NCBI GenBank assembly: GCA_022661535.1
Contig: JAKULF010000008.1
Location: 1,922,001-1,986,000, forward strand
Origin: Eutypa lata
Lineage: Eukaryota > Ascomycota > Sordariomycetes > Xylariales > Diatrypaceae
Direction: 5' to 3'
Length of the DNA stretch: 64,000 nucleotides
This document shows positions 23,561 to 34,990 of the stretch, piece after piece. A model generated the notes under the pieces. It was given only the letters and a program-made list of their open reading frames with translations. It searched no databases and had not been told where the DNA came from. The translations under genes were made by a program, and so were the position numbers. Numbering within the stretch: the stretch's first letter is position 1; the number at the start of each line of letters is the position of its first letter.

Positions 23561-25498
23561 ATGGACAACCCATACAAACACTCGAGGTCGAGGGTATCGT
23601 ACTCGGAAGCCCTTCAATCGCCCACTAAGACCACGACTGCACCTACAGTACATAGCCAAGTCCAAGCCGCACGAGACATCCAACCGTCACGATTTCAATT
23701 TGATGAACGGTTCCCTGCATCTTTGTCAACTCCAAACACTAAGGCCATGAAAACTTCCAGCCTGCACTCAGCATCAAAGCCGTCTTATTCTACTATCGCA
23801 GGAAATTCCCCGGTTAAGGCAACCGCCCCCCCTCCTACCTCTACACAGCGCACTCTTTTCAGAGCACCCATGTCTGCAGGTTTCTTCTCGTCGGCCAAAC
23901 CCCGCTTTCCTCGCAGTCAGCCGAAGACGGACTACCCACCTCTTGAATGGCCTACCAAGGAACCGAAGCCGGTTAGTTACGACTGGGACCCCGACTACGT
24001 TGCTGCTGGCGCTGCCAAGTATGCCGAGGAGAAGGCCAATAACGAACGTGCCAAACTTCCAGCGACCGCGGGTAACGGACTTATCAATGCCATAGATAGC
24101 CATCAGAAGAAGGTGGCATTGAGAAAATGGGCAAAGGAGAGGACTTTGGGCGCGCAAACTCGAAGCAGTGGACTCCACGCAGTTGTCGAGACAGCGGCTC
24201 GGGATGGTGTTGCTAAGCATGGCTCAGGCAAACTTCCTGTCGGTTCTACTAACACTCGAATCGGGGGTTTCATGATGGGCAGACCTGTCCATACCACTGC
24301 GACTTACAAGAAGTCGTCTGCAAAAGCCACAGAGACGAAGCCGAACTATATCTCCAAGCCCACGATCCCATTCAATCGCAGTAGTTATTCGGACTGCTCT
24401 AACTGGCTCACTGGTTTTGACGAGATCCCCAAAGATGAGGACGGTAGATTGAAGTTGCCTGAAGAGTCGTACATCCGGGGTGGCCGAGTCCTACCAGGTA
24501 ACGATGAACATGCTGTCGGTTCCAGCAATACTGACTCTGCAGCCACGGAGATCTACGTTGGCCCTCAGAGACCAGGCCAGAGCTTTGGCAATCATAGCGG
24601 TTACTATGGTCCCTCTGATAAAAAGCCCCAAGACCGTAACGACCCAGAACCCCAACCTCAAGACTGCAACGAGTCCCAGGGCTCACCTGGACCTACTGTA
24701 TTGTATTGGCAAACTCCACTCGAACTTAAAGCTTCGATTGCAAAGGTTGTTCCCCGACAACTGTTCTATCCCAGGGACGACATCAGCCATACCCAAACCA
24801 AGACGTGGACTAGCCCCAAAGAGAATGAACGGGTGCGGTTTATCAAGATTCAAAGCAACTTCCGCCATGCAGGCTTCCACAAATCACCCTTTATACCGAA
24901 GACATTCGACGAGTACCTGGTGCACAAGGCGGTCTACGCCATGTACCTGCAACTAAATATCAACAAAAACATGCAAGAGAAAGAAAAGGTCAAGGAAGCT
25001 ATCCAGCAGCACCTGCGAGAGGGTGGAGACCCGAAAGATGCAATGCCCGTTGCGGTTACGTTCCCGCATTGGCTCACGGACCTGGAGAAAGACACCGGAG
25101 TGACTGCGGTGAATGCGCGTGCTTCCATCTGGACGACCAGATGTCTCATGGACGCTGAAATCGCCTGGCCCGAGTACAACGAGTACAAGGCCCAGGGTGG
25201 GGAGAATGGTATGGCTCAATACGGCCATTACTTCCCCCTGCCACGCTCCCTGGTTCTGGCCGAAGAACACCACCATCAGCTCGAGGGCCGAGACCCGCTT
25301 CCGCTCAAAGGCACAGGAGTACCGTGGAATAAACGAATGGTTGCAGAATTTGCAAGAGTGCCTACCTACGACATGACGTACACAGGAGAATTCACAGATC
25401 TCTGCATGACGCCACTGGAGCTCGACCTTGCTCAGGTCAACCCAATCACCAGAGAGTTCATTGCGAGCACTGCACCTAGCGATGACGGCGATGAGTAA
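23561..25498 (+). CDS. Unrecognised 645-aa protein, single exon
   Basis: An uninterrupted frame of 645 codons from ATG to TAA, far longer than chance, with no need for an intron. I recognise no domain. The N-terminal 140 residues are Ser/Pro/Thr-rich and look disordered. The middle contains basic stretches (KKVALRKWAKERTLG near 185). The last 250 residues are richer in Trp, Tyr and aromatic-acidic motifs, such as FIPKTFDEYLVHKAVYAMYL and FPHWLTDLEKDTGV, and may form a folded domain. There is no signal peptide and no transmembrane segment. It ends acidic (DDGDE). It is flanked by long non-coding DNA and has no obvious partner genes. It may be a lineage-restricted fungal protein; a nuclear or RNA-binding role would be a guess. 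Confidence 0.8.
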   Translation: MDNPYKHSRSRVSYSEALQSPTKTTTAPTVHSQVQAARDIQPSRFQFDERFPASLSTPNTKAMKTSSLHSASKPSYSTIAGNSPVKATAPPPTSTQRTLFRAPMSAGFFSSAKPRFPRSQPKTDYPPLEWPTKEPKPVSYDWDPDYVAAGAAKYAEEKANNERAKLPATAGNGLINAIDSHQKKVALRKWAKERTLGAQTRSSGLHAVVETAARDGVAKHGSGKLPVGSTNTRIGGFMMGRPVHTTATYKKSSAKATETKPNYISKPTIPFNRSSYSDCSNWLTGFDEIPKDEDGRLKLPEESYIRGGRVLPGNDEHAVGSSNTDSAATEIYVGPQRPGQSFGNHSGYYGPSDKKPQDRNDPEPQPQDCNESQGSPGPTVLYWQTPLELKASIAKVVPRQLFYPRDDISHTQTKTWTSPKENERVRFIKIQSNFRHAGFHKSPFIPKTFDEYLVHKAVYAMYLQLNINKNMQEKEKVKEAIQQHLREGGDPKDAMPVAVTFPHWLTDLEKDTGVTAVNARASIWTTRCLMDAEIAWPEYNEYKAQGGENGMAQYGHYFPLPRSLVLAEEHHHQLEGRDPLPLKGTGVPWNKRMVAEFARVPTYDMTYTGEFTDLCMTPLELDLAQVNPITREFIASTAPSDDGDE

Positions 25499-25886
25499 GA
25501 CTGTCTGTCTCACCTTTTATACTCATCTACCGATTATCACACTGTTTGTTTCTCTTACTGAGGCGTATCCCCGTTTTGCCTACGACACTTCGTTTTCCAA
25601 ATTCATCCATTCACATGTTGGGAATGGAATACCCGTCGTTTTCCTAAATATGTACTGCAACGAACGGCAAATCCACCCAGGACACGACTTCGTCACCTGG
25701 AACACCTACTTCTCACATACGAAGCAGTCTACTACCCATACGTTCGACCAATAGCCCCATAGCCACCTACACACATCATTGAGTAGGCTTTTGGAAGTGT
25801 ATTGGATCTATGATCTTGGCCACTTTCGTTTTTGCCAGACATGGATCCGACAGTTTTTTTGTAGAGGAATTGACATGAGAGGAATG

Positions 25887-25978
25887 AAGGGATATGAAGG
25901 GCTCACTCATAAGACAGCCGCGGGAAAGTCGTTCATGTCCTAATCATCGAAGGGTAATAAGGGATATGAAGGCCTCAC
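25887..25978 (+). repeat. 20-bp direct repeat, 72 bp apart
   Basis: The unit AAGGGATATGAAGGGCTCAC at 25887-25906 recurs at 25959-25978 with one change (GGG to GGC in the GGGCTC part). It lies just after the 645-aa gene, and its role is unknown. Confidence 0.7.
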
Positions 25979-26563
25979 AGATAGGCGCGGTCAATGTGTT
26001 TTTGTTTAGTGTATAGGCATCTCAACGATACTATGGGCTCATTCATCCATAGGGTTGAATTCTACAACTTCAGACTACCAAAGTAGATAGATGAGGAATG
26101 GGATATGCCTGAAAATCAACTTGATACCCTTCGGTGAAAACGTCGTTGTAAACTAGAAGGCACCTGAGGGTAGTCAGTACCTAGGTAGTTGCAGGTACAG
26201 ACATTCGCTCATTGGCTGGATACTCTTAGCGTGGTCTGGATAGAGCCCCATCACGATAAGGATAAGCAATCACATCAAGCCCTAGGTACGTACCTTTTCT
26301 GCCCACACTCAACCACACCCACTTAATTCACAAAATTGTTTAACCTTTGTCGAACTTTTTGCCTGCGAACATTTTCGGCTTCATCAGCATCTCCATTCCG
26401 ACCAACAACGCCCAACGCCCAACGATTCTTCAGTGCGATTGCATCTTGTAACCGCATCAAACATCAGGTATGTAACACATTGAAGCATTCAACTGCTTCA
26501 AGTAGTCTATTCAGGTTATGTTTATCTCGATTACCTCTTAGATCCCCCCCAATTCCTTGCTTT

Positions 26564-26589
26564 CCTCTCTCTCTCTCTCTCTCTCTCTC
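26564..26589 (+). promoter_or_regulatory. CT-rich tract in the eS8 leader
   Basis: A run of about 13 CT dinucleotides some 55 bp upstream of the eS8 start codon. Pyrimidine tracts near the transcription start are frequent in fungal ribosomal protein genes. That it sets the start site here is inference. Confidence 0.55.
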
Positions 26590-26641
26590 CAACATGATTC
26601 AATACTGACGATAGAATCTCTCTCAACTAGAATCTGCAACC

Positions 26642-27355
26642 ATGGGTATCTCACGCGACTCCCGCCACAAGCGTTCCGCCTCTGGTGCCAAGCGCGCCTA
26701 CTACCGTACGTCCTGAATAATCCCATTTTTTCGCCGTGTTGCGTCCTTCGGGACAAAACACTATCGAAAGCCCGTATGCATCTTTTTGTGATCATACGTT
26801 CTGACCTCCTCACCAGGGAAGAAGCGCGCTTTCGAGGCCGGCCGACAGGAGGCCAACACGAGAATCGGTAACAAGCGAGTCCACACCGTCCGCACCCGTG
26901 GCGGCAACCACAAGTACCGTGCCCTGCGTCTCGACTCCGGTAACTTTGCCTGGGCTTCCGAGGGTATTACCCGCAAGACCCGTGTCATCGTTGTCGCCTA
27001 CCACCCTTCCAACAACGAGCTGGTCCGAACCAACACCCTGACCAAGTCCGCCGTCGTCCAGATTGATGCCGCCCCCTTCCGTCAATGGTACGAGGCTCAC
27101 TACGGCCAGCCCATCGGCCGAAGACGCCAGCAGAAGAAGGATGAGGAGCCCGTGAAGAAGAGCAACTCCGTCCAGAAGAAGCAGTCGGCTCGGTTCGCCG
27201 CTTCCGGCAAGGTCGAGAATGTGCTGGAGAAGCAGTTTGAGGCCGGTCGTCTGTTCGCCGTCATTGCCAGTCGACCTGGCCAGAGCGGTCGTGCCGACGG
27301 CTACATCTTGGAGGGTGAGGAGCTGGCTTTCTACCAGCGCAAGCTGCACAAGTAG
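26642..27355 (+). CDS. RPS8: 40S ribosomal protein eS8
   Basis: Cytosolic small-subunit ribosomal protein S8e, 200 residues, the same length as yeast Rps8. Exons 26642-26705 and 26817-27355 join in phase 1 across a 111-bp intron that splits the codon after AYY. The family start [18 protein letters not shown] and the conserved block [19 protein letters not shown] are intact, as is the [16 protein letters not shown] segment. The end [13 protein letters not shown] is also typical. Third positions are strongly C-rich, as in highly expressed fungal genes. It converges with the RabGAP gene. Confidence 0.98.
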
Positions 27356-29420
27356 GCGGCTTCAGGTGGCAGGCAGGGGTGAGGGGAGTTGACGTCGTTG
27401 GCACTTGTCACTTTGCACTGGAATCGGTGTTCACGGAAATTTTACTCGTATTCGGCATGGGAAACGGATCACAGCCTTCATGATGAGGGTCGGATGAATA
27501 AAACATGAACTAAAAAAGAAAGAGTTTCCGGAGTGCAGTCAACTCTCTTGTCGCTCTCAAGACGTGACATAGTAAAACATTTTCCCAAGGCCAAGAAAAG
27601 TGCCCCCCAAGTACATACATCCTGCTCGTGCCTGCTCCTTGGTGATCGTATTGACTCGTTTCTAGCATGAAACTTAAAGCATATATGTGTTTTTGAATCC
27701 CGATCTATTATAGTACAATGGATCTGAAAAGCTGATTCAGAGCAAATTTGATATATCTATCTGACTGAACCTTGTTGCTACCAGGAGACGATATGCTCCC
27801 CATACACAGCTCTGTTTATTTAATGCATCCACCTACCGGCCCTGAGCTTGGACAGGGGATCTATGTAAGAACCCATCAATTATTCACCCTTCGTCTAAAA
27901 CATTACCTAGTAGCATCAGCCCCCCCCCCTCCCCCCTCCTAGACGGCTTCTTCCCATCGTTTCCATCAGCCACCAAAAAGCCTATAAACTTGGAACCAAA
28001 GAAATCCAGGAAAGGGGAAAAGGTAAAAGACAGACGGACAGTCAGTCCTCCCAGTTCAGCAACGTCTCGGAACTGACATCATTATTATCTTAGCAATAAG
28101 CCACCTAGTTAATAATAGCGAAAGTGGCGTGAAGACTTCTGCAAATGAAAGGGAGCAATAACTCTCGTACGTCGAGTCGTGATCTGAATGAAATGGCTGT
28201 TTACACCACTATCTAACCCATCCTACTAGCAAGATAGTTAGTTAGTTGGTCCGCCTCTCTTACCTTAAAACACCCAGATGCTGGGAGGTATCTTGGCTAT
28301 TTTACGCAAGGCAAGCACCGTGACCGCCGCCTTCGATGTTTAAGTTACTTATATATAGTACTGATCGCTCCAGAATATGATATGTACGTGCCTATGTAGT
28401 TAGCTACCGTCGTTAAGTGGTTAGAACAGACGTGTGGTGATTAGTAGCAGATATGACAAACTGACATGTGCTGTCCAGCCCCTATTAACTAGGTTCTGCC
28501 TTAGTACGTTCATATGGTTAAAGCCATCATCTCCTTGCAGGCATCTTTCACTATTACAACGAATTCCAACACTCTTAATTATCCATAATCATAAACCCAC
28601 TTCCTCCCCCAGATTCCGCCGTAGATCATCTCCCACCGAAGACAGCGAGCGAGAGTGCGCTTGACGATAGTGTAATAGAAAAACTTAACAACACTATAGT
28701 CAAAAGGCTTATTAAAGGGTATAAATACTTTATATATGTATGTCGGTGTATGGCAATATTTATTTCATAAAACTCCTCTACAATGCTGCTCTCTCTTTCC
28801 TTTTCTCTCTGTCTATACAATGCTTTGGCCTCCCCCCCATAAGACGCGAAGGATCTTTCGTTCTTCTTTCCTACTAATGCAAACCTCATGCAAACCAATC
28901 GTTTCCCTCTTCCTCATCGAACAGTTCAATCTCCTCGTGTTTTTTTGGTTCTTCCTATCGAGATGGAGTAGGTTGCCTGTCTGTCTGTCTGTCTCCACCT
29001 GACATACAAAAGTCCCTCACAGATAGAATAAAACAAAAAGTTAAGACAGATAAACAAATCATGCGGCCGGCCGGCTCATCCGACAACCTTTTTTCTTTTT
29101 CCAGACCTAGAGAGAGGAACCCAATGCGAGCCAGCCAGCTGGCCGGCGTTATTAAAATGGCTCGTGGGATCATGGGAGGGAATTACGTGTTGTTGCTCCT
29201 CCTACTTCTGTACGATGGTGATACTCTGAGGCTGACCCTGACGTGGATAGACTACCTAGGTCCATCCATCTATTCATACACCCCCCATTCCCCTTTACCA
29301 TGGTACACCCTTATTGTGAAATCGCAAGTTATATCTGTCGCGGTGGCCGGAGACATAATCCGTACCAGGATTGTTTTCTACATCAGGCTTACCAACAGGT
29401 AGTTATTCATCCGCGAAAGA
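27356..29420. other. Convergent spacer (2.1 kb)
   Basis: Lies between the stop codons of eS8 (+) and the RabGAP (-). An AATAAA near 27497 may end the eS8 transcript. A C-rich run of about 9 C then C/T lies at 27919-27940, and a (CTGT)n run at 28977-28993. No exon was recognised; at 2.1 kb it is long for a spacer made only of two 3' UTRs. Confidence 0.5.
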
Positions 29421-32324
29421 TCAAGCGAATTGACGCTTGAGGTCTGCCCATTTCCTTTGGAGGGTTTCGTGTTGAGAGTTGATCTAGAGAAAACAGTTAG
29501 CAAATATTACGTACTGGGGGCACGTGATGCGTATTGACATACCTCAGCATATCGCATCTTGGTCTGCACGAGCTCCTCCTCGAGTCCGGAGAGTTCTTTC
29601 TCAAGTCTGATGTTCTCTTCGTGGACATTTTCGTTGCGCTTCATCAGGTCCTCGCGCTCGAGCTGCCAGGCTCGCTCCAGCTCCTCCGGTTGTTTCTCGA
29701 TGACGTTTCGCAGCTCCTTGACCTGGCCTACAAGACTCTCGTTGTTGTCCCTAAGCTCCTCGTTTTCGACTTTCGTTTGGACCAGATCCGTTGCCATAGA
29801 GGCCGACTCGCGATCACTAGCTTGGAGACGTTCCTCAAGTTTGCGGACCTTGATCGCATAGCTGATGTTGGAAGTCTTGAGTTTCTGCAATTCTTCCTCG
29901 CGGTCTTTGTCTGCGCGCGTCTTTTCTTCCCACTCCGCGGTGTACGTTTTTAGTAGTTCGGGAGTTAGCTTGACCTCACAGGCGTCGCGAACCAGTTGGT
30001 CAGCTCGGTAAACTTCCTTGTCTACGCTTGCAGAACTACTGCCGAAGAAGCCGTTCTCGAGTATACTTCCAGCACTTGGCGCTTGATCGATATACACATC
30101 GAAGACTTTATCCTTGAGGAACGTGGTTAACTGGCCCATATCCGTCATCTTAAGTAGGGCCGCCGCATTCTTCTGCATCAGGACGACGCCAAACCTGAGA
30201 ATAGCTTCCAGGCCTTCTGAGAAAATGAGGTCGTAGATTCGCAGTACAAGTTGAAGGGGGAACCTGTAGGCAAACAGGGTAAGAAACCATTGGGTAGCGT
30301 AAAGATGAGGAGACACGCCACGGCGGTGTAGATGACAGTAGAGAGCTGGTTCGAGGTCCTCCAGTAGTCGCTCAAATTGGTAGAGACGCATGTGGAGGCC
30401 AGGCATGTCCTGGATGAAGAGGTCACGCAGTTTGTAGTGGTTCATTAACCGAACGAGGATGCAGAACGCTTCTTCTTCGGGCATGTTGAACAGGAGCGGC
30501 ATGATGAGGAAATTCATTCCCTGGGCATACCCAACACCTTCGTCAAACAGGGCATAAGCTTTGCAAACGCCGAATAGCCCCTCTTGAAGTCCAGCGGCGG
30601 CAGCATGCTTCGAGAAGCTCGTTCTTGCGCCCATATCTCTCCGAATAGCCTTCTCCAGCCTCTGTAGAGCAGCCGCATCCTCCTTCTCTTTCTTCTTACG
30701 TTCCGCTGCAGAGAGGACTTGAACTTTTAGAGCCGGCTCGGCTGGCTCGACAGATGGTGGAGATTTGGCACCACTAGCCCCTGACTGCTCAGAATGTACA
30801 GACGAGGCAGAAGACGCTACCGGTTCCTTGTCGCTACTCAAGTTTCCATTACTTGAGCTGCTGACAGACGTTCCGTTACTGTTCCTATCTTTCTTCTTCT
30901 CGTTCCCACGCGTTGCCAGTTGCTTGTAAACCATCTCGAGCTCTGCGTTTTGGCTCTGAGCTAAGACCTGCCAAACAACCCCTCGGATGACATTAGGGAT
31001 GCCCGTAGCAATCGCCCTATTGAGCTCCTCGGCACTTGTTCTCGCAACGGCCGACGGTCCTTCATAGACAACAGATTGCCATAGGTCCCAGTCAACTTGC
31101 CCATCTTGCATCGCTGAAGGTCCAGCCTCAATTCCAGATACGGTGCCCGGCGCCAGGGTTGGGTTGGGGCTCAAGGGCATAGGCGACATTGGTTGACCCT
31201 CGTAGTTGAGCTCACTCGTCGGACTCGTGATTCCCAAGGTAGCCGGTCGCGGGACGGCATTAGCCACAGCCCCGTGAGAACTGTCATCCTCGCTATCGGC
31301 TAGTGCAATGCCAGCTTCCTCCCGCATTCGCACTATCTTAAACCTGTCTCGCAAGCTATTCCTTGCCGGGCGATGAACACCATTCGCAGCCGAGTTTTCA
31401 TTGACCTCATCGAGCTTGCTCAGCATCATCTCCGGGTTGCTAGTTAGAGTGGCAATAGAGCTAGCGGTATTCCTCCTTGGTGAGTTGGTTCCAGTCGTCG
31501 GCGGTGACGCGGAGGGAGGCTCTTTTTGTGTAGAGTTACGCGACATCCAAGCGAAAGGGCTCGTGAACTTCCTTGTTGGTGCCGCCGGGGGTGGTGCTTG
31601 TTGGGCGGGGGCTGTAGCTGTAGTTGAGGTGGGCGGGAGATTTGGACTCGTCTTAGTAGGAGTGGGTTCGGGGTTCGACGGTGACCAGGGCATACTAGGC
31701 AAGGAACTTGCGAAGTTACTTAGAGACAGCTTCTTCTTGGGTTCCTTCGCTGGTACTGCAGGTGGCTCATCTTCTAGAAGCTTGTTAGTCTCTATTCTCC
31801 CTCCCACCATATATCCATCCGCGTTCCAAGCTACTGACCTTTTGGTTTGGTTGCTGCTTCGTCGTTGAGATCGATATTATCTAAGGACGGTGTGTTGGAC
31901 ATGCGCTTCGAAAGGCGGTCCGGGCTCGTGGGAGCTTCATCTTCGGACTCCCCCTTGACTGTATCACCATCACCTTCCTCTTCCTGCTGCTGCTGGTGGT
32001 GCTTTGACGGTTCGACCGCATCTTTGGGGGGCTCCGGGGATTCTGAAGAACCATCTGTACTACCGCTAGGAGGTCGTGCAGGCTGCAGGCTGGCGACTTT
32101 TCGTTTTGTCAAGGATCTTACAGAAGTGGTATCGACAGCATCTTCGAAGGTTTCCTATAGGGCGATAAATACATATAAGTATACATGACAAGTTTGATAT
32201 AAGGGGTATTGAGTATATGAAGATAGAAAGTCTGTCTACTCACTGTTTCCTTGTCCGAGGCATCGGGTGAGTCTGGGGTTTCCTGGACGGGATCTTTGGT
32301 TTGTGGTTCCTCTTGCGCAGACAT
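29421..32324 (-). CDS. GYP5: TBC-domain Rab GTPase-activating protein (Gyp5-type)
   Basis: GTPase-activating protein for Rab/Ypt GTPases in secretory traffic, 896 residues. Exons are 32244-32324, 31839-32154, 29543-31773 and 29421-29483. The last exon gives the ending INSQHETLQRKWADLKRQFA; without it the frame would run out in intron sequence. The first 280 residues are acidic and Ser/Pro-rich. The TBC domain (about 390-650) contains RGVVWQVLAQ, the arginine-finger region IRRDMGART, the glutamine finger YAQGMNF, and the CHLHRRGVSPHLYATQWFLT block. A C-terminal coiled coil (about 730-890) follows. The arginine finger has one more residue than the usual IxxDxxR spacing, which I recall as normal in Gyp5 relatives. 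Domain order (acidic N-terminus, TBC, coiled coil) matches Gyp5/Gyl1, which act on exocytic Rabs; the exact target is inferred. Confidence 0.94.
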
Positions 32325-34990
32325 GCTGTCTGCTAATGTTTAATGACAAAGAACTAGGTATCTCAAGAGACTAAGTCTCAAGGAATGAATAAAAAAAGAA
32401 CAGGTGTTGAGTCGGTATTCAGGATTCAGATTAAATAAGTGTGCATGCAAACCATTAATCGACGCTCAAGAGGGTATCGTGTGGTTGGCTAGATAGACGT
32501 AGACGTGGAAAGAAAGTAAATAAAGTATAGGTCGTTACAGCATAAGTTGACTCGTCATGCATAGCAGACAGAAAGGAGTCGGGTTCATGAAAGAAGCGAA
32601 GACAGGATCAATTTCCGGTGACACTGTCAGTGTACAACACAAGTTAGTTAAACGAAGATATTTCTGTTACTCGGAGGAATATGTTTCGTTTGTTCTCCTT
32701 ATGGTTGATTAAAAAAAATGAAGTACCTAACGTATGGCCAGACAATAGAATGTTTCTGTTTCTGTTGGATTTCCCTTGGATTATCACTGTAGGTACGGGT
32801 TGTTTTAAGATTGCTGGCTAGGATTACCCCATATATCTGTACATGTATGTATATACATACTGGATACTGTTACTGCTCCTCCATCCAATGGACACATCTA
32901 GTGATACTGTAGCGTAATGTAGCGTGCCCGTAGGTAGTGACACCGCCCGTACCTGAGGTGGCCCATTCTAGGCGTTTTCTAGGGGATGGCTGGATTAGGT
33001 TAACGTAATGCATCTAAGGAGGTTCCATGTGCCTGTGCAGTGCGCGGTGCAGTGTGTGCTTGACGCATCAGCACATATGCATGCAAAGAAAGGGGCCTTT
33101 TATGTAGCCTAACCATATACAGTTAGCCTCTACAACACAAGCTTCCCCATATTTAGTTAGTTACTACATACGTAACTGCAGCCAACCAGCCATTCCTGCT
33201 ATTACTCTTCCAGCCAGCCGACGGCTTGTGAACAGCATCAGCTCGGCCCGGAATCTTATTGCCACTACGTTATTTGTCTCAAAATTGTAAAAAGGGGTCT
33301 AAATTTTAAGGGCTTGATCTTGCTGCTAAATCTTACAGTTAGTTAGCTGTCATTGTCGTTCCAATTTAACCAACCACCTCAGTCAGGAGTCCTGCATAAA
33401 CTTGTTCAGGTGAACAGAAGTAAAGTAGTATTACCTTGTCATTAGCCTTGATCCGTGCTACATGGATATCTCTCACGGTGTCACCCTTCTTTTATTCTAG
33501 AGGTATATATTGATAAAGACGTGCATTTTGGAGCACATTGACCTCTTTAGTATTCGACTTTCATGCTCCTTCTAAGGATTATGTGGTTGGGAATATGCTG
33601 TATGCTTAGTTAGAGAGCTAGACCTAGCTCAATAAGCTGAAGGTAGACTAGGTAGATAAGCTCAGCAGGTACTCCCTATAAGAGAATCTACATTTTTCAT
33701 ATTTATTTATGCTGCTTCATAGGCATATTAGCGGAAAGAGGTGAATTATATTTAAGGGAGTGAAATAACAACCCTTAAGTGATGATGCGTAGTAGGAAAT
33801 ATTTCTATATAGGCACTATCATCAGCAGCTCATTACAACAGACCTCAAACACTTAACGTGAAGTACACGTTTTCTTGTACGGCATGATATGTAGGTGGTC
33901 AGGTATATATGAAATCTAGTGTCCATATGAGAGGTAGCTTCAGGAGTGAGAAATAAAACATTTCAGTTAAGCCAAACTGATATAACTATCACAAGACATC
34001 AGCCATATCAGGTACGTTACATGCAAAGGTGAAAATGATGGTTAAAACATCATCATATCCTACAGGACTTGAAGGGGCAAACGACTAGTCTAGTTACCTC
34101 TAGGAGATAGGGATCCTGTTTCTATATGCTGTTAGGCCACATACTACCATAATGATAATAAAACTTATCTTTGTATCAAATCCTGTTCTAGCTATATCTA
34201 CTGTTTAATATGTAACCCCTTGTGTTACTCCTTCTATTCTAGCCCGCACACAAGCAGTTAAAATTTGTTCTGGCCCAGTGAGGTCACCAAAGTCTCAAAG
34301 GTCCATTAGTTACATCACTTTACAAAGGCAAGCATACCCTCAAAGGTCTCAAGATAAAAAATATACTAGACATATTTGGCGTTTAGGGATGTTATAAATC
34401 CTAACAATGCTGTGAATATGTAACTCGCCGGACTACTAAACCGTGATTTAGGGCTCTTGAGTATTAGCTCACTTCCAACCAATATAATGAGGACAGGTTC
34501 AACATTAGAAAGTAGAAAAGTTGTATCTAACTAGTGGTTAGAAGACTAACATGGGAGTATAGCCCCCTACTCATACAATCTTGATCAGGGAGTCGTCGAA
34601 GGTAAGCTTGCTCATGTATGGTATGTAGAAGAACGGCGCAACAAAAAAAATAACTAACCAGACGTCCGCATATCCTAGACAATGCGTTACATAGTAGAAC
34701 CCACGATAGGCCCGCATAAATCAGAAACCCGATTTAGGCACAGCACGTAACCACCTTCCGGAACTATCACTTACCAAGGGCCAACTCCTACCATTCCCGT
34801 GGACGAAGCTCATTTTAACACCACCTCTCTCACCATTTGGATCAACCAAAAACAATCTCTATCAACCCTTGAATACAAAGATCGTCACAGCAGAGTATTT
34901 GTGGGTTTAACACTAAGAAACTCAGCATCAGCGTCAACTTACCACACTCCTCCGGCCCAAGTGGTGCGTGGTCCTAGGGCTTACACGACG
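32325..34990. other. Long gene-poor spacer (2.7 kb)
   Basis: No credible coding exon. It contains the RabGAP promoter, a perfect 16-bp palindrome at 32845-32860, and AT-rich DNA from 33300 to 34550. A GTG-initiated extension of the next gene into 34799-34990 is open but lacks an ATG. Confidence 0.5.
32845..32860. repeat. 16-bp perfect palindrome
   Basis: GTATGTATATACATAC reads the same on both strands. It lies about 520 bp upstream of the RabGAP start codon. It could be a dimeric factor site or simple alternating-repeat DNA. Confidence 0.6.

Larger units (their letters stand above)
25499..26641. other. Intergenic spacer with short direct repeat and eS8 promoter
   Basis: Contains a 20-bp near-perfect direct repeat at 25887 and 25959, and the leader of the eS8 gene with a CT tract at 26564-26589. 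A frame overlapping the end of the 645-aa gene and running to 25754 has no support. Confidence 0.55.

Noticed and set aside
25428..25754. 108-codon frame overlapping the end of the 645-aa gene
   Set aside because: Overlaps the real gene out of frame, with no recognisable domain and a non-ATG start.
26810..27349. 179-codon minus-strand frame over the eS8 gene
   Set aside because: Antisense of a GC3-rich ribosomal protein gene; biased codons leave the opposite strand open by composition.
27919..27940. C-rich run considered as a telomere-like or quadruplex element
   Set aside because: It is a single C9/C6 run without the four regular tracts or TTAGGG repeats required.
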